Shown here piece after piece: positions 56,476 through 64,000 of a stretch of DNA of 64,000 nucleotides (the stretch's first letter is position 1; the number at the start of each line of letters is the position of its first letter). A program made the translations under genes and the position numbers. The notes under the pieces were generated by a model, which was given only the letters and a program-made list of their open reading frames with translations, made no database searches and was not told where the DNA came from. Origin of the DNA: Grifola frondosa (lineage: Eukaryota > Basidiomycota > Agaricomycetes > Polyporales > Grifolaceae); contig LUGG01000006.1 in NCBI GenBank assembly GCA_001683735.1, positions 1,178,001 to 1,242,000 on the forward strand, written 5' to 3'.

Positions 56476-56913
56476 TCTGTTTCTGCATCGTCCCATCGCG
56501 TCCCTCGTGTTTTCGATTCCGACTAATCTCATGATACATGTGCCTCCCGCATCTAATCACTCATACATACCACCTCATTGCTTTCGATCCGGGCTGCTGC
56601 TCACTTGCATTTTGTATCTGCGTCACGCTGTGCGGCGTCGTGCTGTTCGGGGTTTTGTTAATTTTGATAGAGTCAAGCTGTATGATTATTGCGAATACCA
56701 CCTTGATAGAACCATATGCGTGTCCTCCCGTTCTGGGGTCGGCTTCTGTGTGATAGACAAAACAATCGTCGTAACACTCTACGGAGAGTCTTCAAGTCAT
56801 TTTTGCCCTGCTACACCGATTCGATATCGTTGGAAGATACCTGATATTGTGGCTGTACAAAATCGAACGTGAAGAAGATGCGGCATATATACGTATGTCT
56901 TTTGACACCCATC
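56476..56913. other. Convergent 3' ends of ERG13 and BTB2
   Basis: 438 bp of 3' flanks between converging genes. No gene is recognised. Confidence 0.5.
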
Positions 56914-58598
56914 TTACTTCAAACCTAAGCAAATCCAAGTCAGTTCCCATGTGCAGGTTGATAAATAGATGATCAGCACATGCCTTCGACGACATGATCT
57001 TTGCGGTAGCCTGACCAATTTGTTCGATCGCTTCCGAAACCAAACGATCAACTGTACATCTATAATCACCGCCATAGTAGTTGCCACAATTCATGCACTG
57101 CACATCACTTTGGCAGGGAGATGTCTTAGAACATATGTGAAATGATTCGGCCATCAAACTTTGCATCTCAGGGTGCTCCAGCAATGTGTTCGCCACTTTC
57201 GTCAGGTACTGTGTTGTTTCAGCGGTACGCCATGTATTATGTGCACGTTGAGTAGATTGGTTCTTTTTCGTCTTTTTCGGGAGGCTAAACCCCCTGAATC
57301 CGTCAGTTATCTGTCATACTCTCCAGAAAACAACGAAGTGACCTTTCTGAACCAATTGCTGTTTGGATGGCATCTTTGTATGTTTTAGAATACTTCAGGA
57401 GTCTGATGTACGCGTATGCTGACGACGTCTCCATCTCGCGAACATACGATTCTTCGATGGGTATGGCCAGCACACGCTTGGCGGCATCGCTCGCGCACTG
57501 GTGGAGATCGAACTGCTGAGCGACAAAATATGCTCGTAGCGGCTCCGCGGATGCGATCTTGGTCCACTGTCTTTCGACCAGTGAGATGTGCCTGTCCATT
57601 CCATACTTATGTGCCCCCTTGAGGATAGCTATGACGGTGGGGATATGCTCTGTGGGGGTCTCCTCTCCGGGATAGCAGAGCCTAAGAAGCTCTGCCAAGG
57701 TCCGACTATCTTCGTCAAAATCGAGCGTCATACAACGCTCCGTCGAGCCGCCATCATCTGTTTCCGAAGGGTCTGTCCCATGTTCAGCAGGCGCTGCTAG
57801 CTTGGCTCGGAGAACCGATGAAGCCATCGATAGTATCACTTTGTGCGCAGGGAAATCCCTCCCGTCAGAGGACCGACAGATAATATCTGAAAAGGGCTGC
57901 ATAAAGCAATCGGTGGATGGCGGTGTCTCTGTATTCTCTGCTTGCATGGGCTCCGGAGGACGGCAGAAGGTGAAGTTTGTCTCCACGTGCCCATCTTTGC
58001 GATGGAACTGCCGAAGCCGATAATACGCGCCTGCACTAATCCCCTCCATGTCTTCCATCGACAAATCGAGACTCTTCCCTAGCAAATGCGTCGCAGCTGA
58101 TCGCGCTACGGCTTCCAATTCCATCCTGCATGCAATCGCCCAGATCTTCAGAGGACACCGAGGTGCGAACGACAGCAGCTCTTTCTTCATAAGCGCCGCC
58201 GCTTCCTCCATCTCGTACTTGATTGCTGCAGACAGCACAGCTACTACTTCCTCCAACTTCGTGATGGCAGGATCGGTTATGGGGTAGCAGAGCCGCAAGA
58301 GACATTCGAGTGTCCTGCTGTCCTCCGCCACTACAATGACAGCGCGTCCATCTTTCGAGTCTTGCGAATCTGTAGTCGGCTGCGGCAAAGTAAACATGGT
58401 TTCGAAGATTGGAGACGCCTCTGCAAGAATGGCGCTGCGCACATAGAAGTCTATGTGGTCATAAGAGCGGAGGATCACATCGGCTATTGGTTTATTGAAG
58501 GGAAACGGTGCGGTCGCTGGTGTAGGGGATGAGAAAGTGGCTTCCATGATCGTCGCTGAGAAAGATACTTGCAAATGGGGTGGATGTCTACAGTGCAA
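56914..58598 (-). CDS. Double BTB/POZ-domain protein (BTB2)
   Basis: Starts at 58598 or, more likely, at the better-placed ATG at 58547 (MEATFSSPTPATAPF). The first BTB fold starts ADVILRSYDHIDFYVRSAIL, then SPIFETMFTLPQP and LECLLRLCYPITDPAITKL. The second starts SDIICRSSDGRDFPAHKVIL, then LAELLRLCYPGEETP. The continuous frame ends at 57303. A typical 49-nt GT-AG intron just before that stop (donor after GSER) joins it in frame to FSLPKKTKKNQSTQRAHNTW and LTKVANTLLEHPEM. A Cys-rich segment (CSKTSPCQSDVQCMNCGNYY) follows, and a last small exon ends at 56914. This tail matches the tail logic of BTB1 and of mushroom BTB proteins generally. No frame break was seen. Function beyond BTB interaction is unknown. 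Confidence 0.82.
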
Positions 58599-59091
58599 TG
58601 ATGTATACTCGCACTTTGCGCAATGCTAACACCATGAGGCTTCACCGAAGCCGCAGCAACTCTGTTGACGAAATTGGACATCATCCACCGCGGCAAAAAG
58701 TAGGTAAGTATACTCACCATGCTCTTAAACCGAAACTACCAAACAAAAATCGATAACACGAATATAATAAGCTAGAGTCGGATTTACTACATGCCAAGTA
58801 CATCACCCTCTACGAAGGCTTTAAATATGGAAGAGAGAAAAGTGACGAGAGATCGGCGATCGCTCAGCGCGTAAGTATCTCCGAGTCAGTCACGTGCGAT
58901 AAATCTCGACTGAAGAACATATCGTTCCGTATGGGTCTCAGATAAAGAACACTATTACACGTCTATATTAACTTTAAAAATGAATAGCAACACATAATCG
59001 GCCTTCGTGCAAAAATCTAATCCATTCAAGACTTAGAAGATACCTGTATTTTGAATTCCTCACTCCAAACACCTCTTATAAGTAAGTCAAA
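58599..59091. other. Intergenic upstream of BTB2
   Basis: AT-rich 493 bp holding the BTB2 promoter and the 3' flank of the dehydratase gene. No gene is recognised. Confidence 0.5.
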
Positions 59092-60641
59092 TCACAATCG
59101 ACCTTTATCCGCATCCTCCCTCACCTCGACAGAGGCAGCGAGAGAGCGTGATTTATCTGCAAAAATGCTAGAAAATGCTCCTCCAATCTCACCAAGCATA
59201 TCCTGAGTCACCACACCTATTTCCGCTTCTCAACAACAGGTATCATGGAACAACCATATTGAAGGACAGGTACGCACCTCTCTACATGTTTAGCAAACGC
59301 TATCTTAGATGCAGTCCGCGTGACCATGGATCCACCCACAGCCGCAAGTAGGGGGATGCGTGAAAGTGGAGGGGATTGGCCGCTGTTGTCGTATGCACCC
59401 GTCAGCAAAGTATCGGCAGGACGACATACTGGAGCCAGAACTGCGAACACCTAGAATGAGGAATAGAACATGTATACACCCAAATGCTCCATCTTCGTAA
59501 CACTTGCCCCACGCCATGATCGCACCGACCGTGCCACTCAAGATATCGCCCTGTCCGCCACAGCGTTTCAAACCTCCCGCCACGTCGACGTCTACTTGCT
59601 CTTCCGTCCAGTCGCCTTCAGGAACCTACATAGATGTCACACCACATTTGACGTCATCTAATCAACCAAGTAACATCCTCATACCTTGCTCAAGCGGGCC
59701 TGTGCTCGTGGAAATAATGTCGGTGCCACCCTTCCGGAGAATAGTTACGTCTCCAAGCGCGAAGGAAACACGCATGGCGCGCTCCCCATCGGGAGTGGCC
59801 GGGTCAATATTCTAAGTGTCAATCAGCGAACGCGAGAGATTGGGTATAGTGAGATAATCAACACGCATGACATTTTCACTCAGCCGCTTGAACTCGACGA
59901 TGTGCGGCGTGAGCACAGCCCGGCGGTATCCACGTATCAGGGCAAGATCCTGACCGATCATCCATAGCGCGTCCGCATCCAGCACAACATACATGCCCTA
60001 TGCGAGAACACGGTGTCCATTGATTGTCACCACATGGTGCACACAGAGTCAACGGTGCCACATGCCTGATCCTTTGCAATTTTGAGCGCAAGCATCGCAA
60101 AACAAACCATGTAGTCTTCCCGTCCAAGCCCTGGACCAAGCACGAGGACATGAAGCCGAGCGAGAAGAGACGAAAGAGTGGGTTTGATGGAATATGGAGT
60201 CCTACGAACGAGGGGCAACGTTGAGAACCGAGTCAATACAGGCCCGTAAAGAGTATTTCTCACTCTTCTTCACGCAGGATCGGGTGCACAATCAGATCAG
60301 GCGAATAAGATTTAATCGCTCCGGCGGCAGTAGGTGAACAGATCACACGAGTGACGAGAGGTCCACTCCCTGCATATTTCGTGAGCATATCTCTCACAGG
60401 GAACCAAAGGATTCGGAATGAGAGCACATACAATGCGCAAGGCAGACATAGAGGCGAAGAACGGCGCACCCGTATAGCTACAACGAGTGATGAATGAGCT
60501 ACGACAGGTGAATTGTGGACTTACGAACTCGAGGGCGCCTCCGAGGACACCTACACGGCCTGACTGTACCTTGTGGAGGGACCCGTTGAGGGGAGGAATC
60601 AACTGCTTGAGCTGCTCGATAATGTGTCTGGGAACAGGCAT
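59092..60641 (-). CDS. NNR2: ATP-dependent (S)-NAD(P)H-hydrate dehydratase
   Basis: Repairs hydrated NADH/NADPH using ATP (the CARKD/NAXD/YKL151C family). On the minus strand: [20 protein letters not shown] and [50 protein letters not shown] with [67 protein letters not shown]. The hallmark [20 protein letters not shown] (Gly-rich motif with the catalytic Asp) follows, then [20 protein letters not shown] and the last exon [14 protein letters not shown] ending at 59092. The protein has about nine short exons and no frame break. One intron (59998-60065) appears to use a GC donor (CAG|GCATGT). It is head-to-head with FunK1 copy I. Confidence 0.9.
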
Positions 60642-61304
60642 GACGGTACTACGAGTATCAGTGTCGAGGGTCCTAGTGAAGTGGCCACCGGCGTGCGTTC
60701 CGCTTTTTCTCTCTCCTAAATCATGATTCGCCTTAGCTCAGGCGAATTCAATACACAAAAGTATCATTCACAGAGAGATGCTAGTCGACGGACGTGCAGA
60801 TGGTCATCGACACGGGGAACGAACCTGGAGTGTGATGGAGGTGTCACGAGAGTGTCGGTTGGTCACGTCGCGTCCGTCACACCGCGTTGGAGTCGTGCAT
60901 TCTGGCGCTTCCACAGTTGAAACATTTCCGGGATTTCTGTAGACTGGCGTATGTTGCATGGACGTCAGACTCATTTGTTTTAAATAGAACATGACGGCGC
61001 TCTGAACGCGCCCAGCGAGTGTAAGTTCAAATGAGATTATCTTACATAGTGAGCCACCGCGTTGATAACCTTCCCAGAGCTTTGTTTGCGGTTCATCCGC
61101 GCTAGATACATATTGGCAGGATTCGAAAAATTTTAAGGAAGGTAGGGATACACGCGAGCGATCGAAGTTGCCGCTGATTTCGGATAATCTTCTAGACAAA
61201 GGACAACGCCACGAGGCGACCTGATTGCGACGTGTGGCCCGAACTAAAACACAAGCGAGCTCGAGCCACGGAGCCACCGCGCTTTGCAGTGTGGATTTGA
61301 AGAT
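60642..61304. other. Upstream region shared by NAD(P)HX dehydratase and FunK1 I
   Basis: 60.74-61.3 kb resembles the upstream regions of D1, D2, E1 and E2, including the GTCACA...CGTCCGTCACAC and CTTCTAGACAAAGGACAACGC stretches. Copy I therefore arrived with the same promoter module as the main array. Confidence 0.55.
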
Positions 61305-61336
61305 CATTTAAACTGCGCCTTGACACAATGTGAGCC
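61305..61336 (+). promoter_or_regulatory. Core promoter of I: CATTTAAA plus TGTGAGCC
   Basis: CATTTAAA at 61305-61312 and TGTGAGCC at 61329-61336, then a C/T-rich leader and the ATG at 61371. Confidence 0.55.
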
Positions 61337-61370
61337 ACCCTACCTTTCCCTCTCCCATCTCTCCCTGATC

Positions 61371-64000
61371 ATGGACTCCTCCGACTCAAACGATGAGCTC
61401 GAAGCTGAACAACCTCGACAGATTCGAGAAACAACACCTGTCAGAACACCAGGCATGGCGAATCTTGCCAGAAGTGCAGCCACCGCTCTCGGCGGCTCGA
61501 CAAAATCTGGCGTTCAACGAAAGTTGCTCGCATACGATATGAGCGGCAAGTGGGCCAAGATCAACATCCGTCTCTTCTTGAACTCCATGCCTGTCAAGTC
61601 GACAAGGTCGTTCAAGCAACCCGATTACACAAACGTTTTCAACCTCATTCCGGAGGAAGAAGGACCGGAAGTCGACTTGTATCCGAAATTCGTAAGTGGC
61701 GCTGTTCTGTTGTACTAGTTGTCTTTAGTCGTTGGCTGATCTTCTGTTTAGTGTGACGCAGTGATGAAACATAAGATTTGCCCGGGGTACAAGTTCATTC
61801 CCTGCGATACAAAATACGATATGGATGACAAGGGCAAGAACAAGGTGGATGTCGGACTACACAAGATGGCCGGGGCTCCCAAGGATGGCCGACCGAACTG
61901 GATCAATCAAAGCATGTGGATCGAGTTCAAGAAGAAGGGCAATTGTGACGATGCTTTCAATGACAGCGAGCAAGGTCCGTTCGAAGTCGATTCCACTCAC
62001 GCTGCCCAAGTTCGAGGACAACTCATTTCGTACGCGGAGATGGCCATGAATCGCCAACACCGCACTCACTTATATTCTGTCTTCGTCATGCATAAATTCG
62101 CGCGGCTCATCCGATGGGACCGTGCTGGCGCGGTCGTGAGCGAGAAGTTCGACTACAAGGAGAATCCCGAGATCCTCGGAGAGTTCTTCTGGAGATTCTC
62201 GCACATGACGGACGAGGCTCAAGGATATGATCGCACTGCACAACTCTTGAGCTCTCGTACGAAGCTCTTTCGGCTCATGGACACGATGGCTGAAAGAGTG
62301 CTACCGGAGCCGTTTGACTACATTCGTCAGCAATTCAAAGACTCGCTCAAGGGGGAGTCGCTCAAGGAGGACGATGTCAAGGTAGACTGGCCTCGATATA
62401 AGCTGGCGGTGGAAGACAAAGAGAAGGGGACGCGTTACTTTCTCGTTGGGCGGTGTCATGGTCAATCACCCGATCTGGTTGGACGTGGAACGCGGACGTA
62501 TGTGGCCATCGACGTCGAGACAGAGACCTTCATTCATCTGAAGGATCAGTGGCGCTATGCGTCCGACTTTCTTGATGAAGAGGACGAGAGACGAGCAGTT
62601 GTACAGGAAGACGAGGGTGAGGAGGAGATGGAAGCAGATGTGTCCTCGTTGCGTCCAGGAGAGCTTCATCTGGAAGGCGACATTCTGAGACACCTGAACA
62701 AGACTGGTGTACGCAATGTCCCTACTGTGGTGTGCCATGGAGATGTGAGTGGGCAGGTCACCTTCACGCGGGACGTGTGGAGGCGGATGCCGGAAAGACT
62801 GCGGAAAGCCAGCAAAAGTGTGGATTCTGAGGGCGACAAGCGTCATCCGCCTTCGAAACTCATGCACTACCGTCTGGTGGAGAAGGAGGTTGGCAAGCCA
62901 TTGAGCGAATTCACGACGTCTAGCAACCTAGTCAGGTTGATATATGATTGCATGATTGGTACGTCTTCACTCTAGAACTGCCAGGCTGTAGTCTGACTCG
63001 CGTCTCACAGCTCACGAGGATGCGATGAAACTCGGTCGTGTTATTCATCGAGACATCAGTTCCGGAAATATGTTGATGTATCCAATCAAAAAGAAAGGCT
63101 TCACATCATTTGTTTGGATGGGACTGCTGAACGACTGGGAGTTTTCGAAGCCCATCGCAAAGCCCGGCGCAACTGACGTCGCACGCCGGGCCGGTCGCAC
63201 GGTGAGATTCATTTTTAATGTGCATTATTCCATATCTCAAGTCCGTCGTCAATAGGGGACTTGGCAATTTATGTCGGCGAATATTCTTGATGACAAATCT
63301 CGGCCACCAACGATTGCAGATGAACTCGAGTCATTCTTCTATGTCCTCGTCTACTATGGAGTCCGGTACTTGAATCACAACTGCAAGGACGTCGGACACT
63401 TCTTCAATCGCTTCTTCGATAGTTATACCTTCAACAATGGCGAATACACTTGCGGAGAATCCAAGCTCAGGACGATGGAAGGCGGAATCATCCACGGGCT
63501 GGCAAGGAGAAACTCCGTTTCATTGGCATTCCTTCGCACCAACATCCATTGAATACGCTCATTGAAACCATGCTATCGTGGTTTCAGGGACTTTATTATG
63601 TCGCGAACTATGAGAGCGAACTCCCTCATACCGCTGCTCAGGCCCGCTCTCCCGCACGTAACCAAGGTGCCAATTTATTGGAAGATGCGCAATATGCCGA
63701 TTTATGGCAAGATTATAGTTTAGATTCCGATGATCAAGACGATTCCGATTCCGAACCCGTCGAGCTCGCCACCAGGAGAAAGGCTGCCGCACATTTGGAT
63801 AGTCATAGAGCCATGCAGAAATTGTTTCTGAGAACTCTTGCTGGTCCTGGTTGGCCACACGATGACAAGTTGGGAGATCAGTTGCCGCAGGATTATACTT
63901 CCAAAAGGACGCGCGGGAGCAAGCCCGATGGCGATGCTGCACCCACTGGGGAGAAGCGCCCCCGAGAAGATATTCTTGCTGAAGCTCATCTGAGAAAACG
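61371..64000 (+). CDS. FunK1-type protein kinase, copy I (3' end cut by window)
   Basis: Exon 1 61371-61691 (MDSSDSNDELEAEQ), exon 2 61752-62958, exon 3 63011-63201, exon 4 from 63256 to beyond the window. Exons 1-3 are free of breaks. Exon 2 has CPGYKFIPCDTKYD, VDVGLHK ... MWIEFKKKG (D...ExK kept) and TYVAIDVETETFIHLKDQW; an acidic linker separates this from EGDILRHLN. The hinge is HYRLVEKEVGKPLSEF. Exon 3 has IHRDISSGN and LLNDWEFSK. In exon 4 one base appears to be missing near 63497 (expected HWAGKEK), after which the tail continues in another frame: SWFQGLYYVANYE, an acidic DSDDQDDSDSE, SKRTRG, and LRKR at the window end. It is separated from the main array by 14 kb of single-copy genes. 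Confidence 0.9.

Noticed and set aside
1..64000. CRISPR arrays, bacterial operons or prophage
   Set aside because: Introns throughout and eukaryotic gene families; the repeats present are gene duplications, microsatellites and coding repeats.

Overview
The window is nuclear DNA of a filamentous basidiomycete, most likely an Agaricomycete and possibly a polypore. The genes are split by many 45-80 nt GT-AG introns. Most of the window is an array of FunK1-type (fungal-specific, Pkinase_fungal) protein kinase genes. The flanking genes (VPS9 GEF, double-BTB proteins, HMG-CoA synthase, NAD(P)HX dehydratase) read as basidiomycete genes. The species assignment is inference; no database search was possible.

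Layout. 1-47.2 kb is a FunK1 nursery with 13 identifiable gene copies, named here in order A, B1, C1(-), D1, F, G(-), H1, E1, H2, E2, B2, C2(-), D2. It also holds at least two smaller FunK1 remnants, a BTB fragment and a GMC-oxidoreductase fragment lodged inside H1. 48.0-60.6 kb is ordinary single-copy sequence: VPS9 (-), BTB1 (+), HMG-CoA synthase (+), BTB2 (-), NAD(P)HX dehydratase (-). A fourteenth FunK1 copy (I) begins at 61.4 kb and runs off the end. The array was built by nested segmental duplication. About 13.5 kb at the start (A-B1-C1-D1) is repeated at 34.8-47.6 kb (E2-B2-C2-D2), and a two-gene unit H1-E1 (20.2-27.3 kb) is repeated as H2-E2 (28.9-35.7 kb).

The FunK1 copies share one plan: a short exon 1, an N-terminal segment with a D...(E)xK pattern like a restriction-endonuclease fold, a split kinase domain (exons 2-4), an acidic linker and, in most copies, a basic C-terminal tail. 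They fall into three N-terminal types: MDSSDE (D, E, I; A by its tail), MQNF (B, G) and THST/HSTY (C, F, H). G has the cleanest full reading. E2 and I have intact kinase regions with one frame break in the tail. F has lost the catalytic core, H1 and C2 have lost key catalytic residues, and B2 and H2 have stop codons.

A caution governs every pseudogene call. Single-base frame breaks, nearly all deletions, also interrupt conserved genes here (HMG-CoA synthase, VPS9, BTB1), so many may be consensus errors. Large deletions, insertions and residue substitutions are more trustworthy signs of decay than frameshifts.
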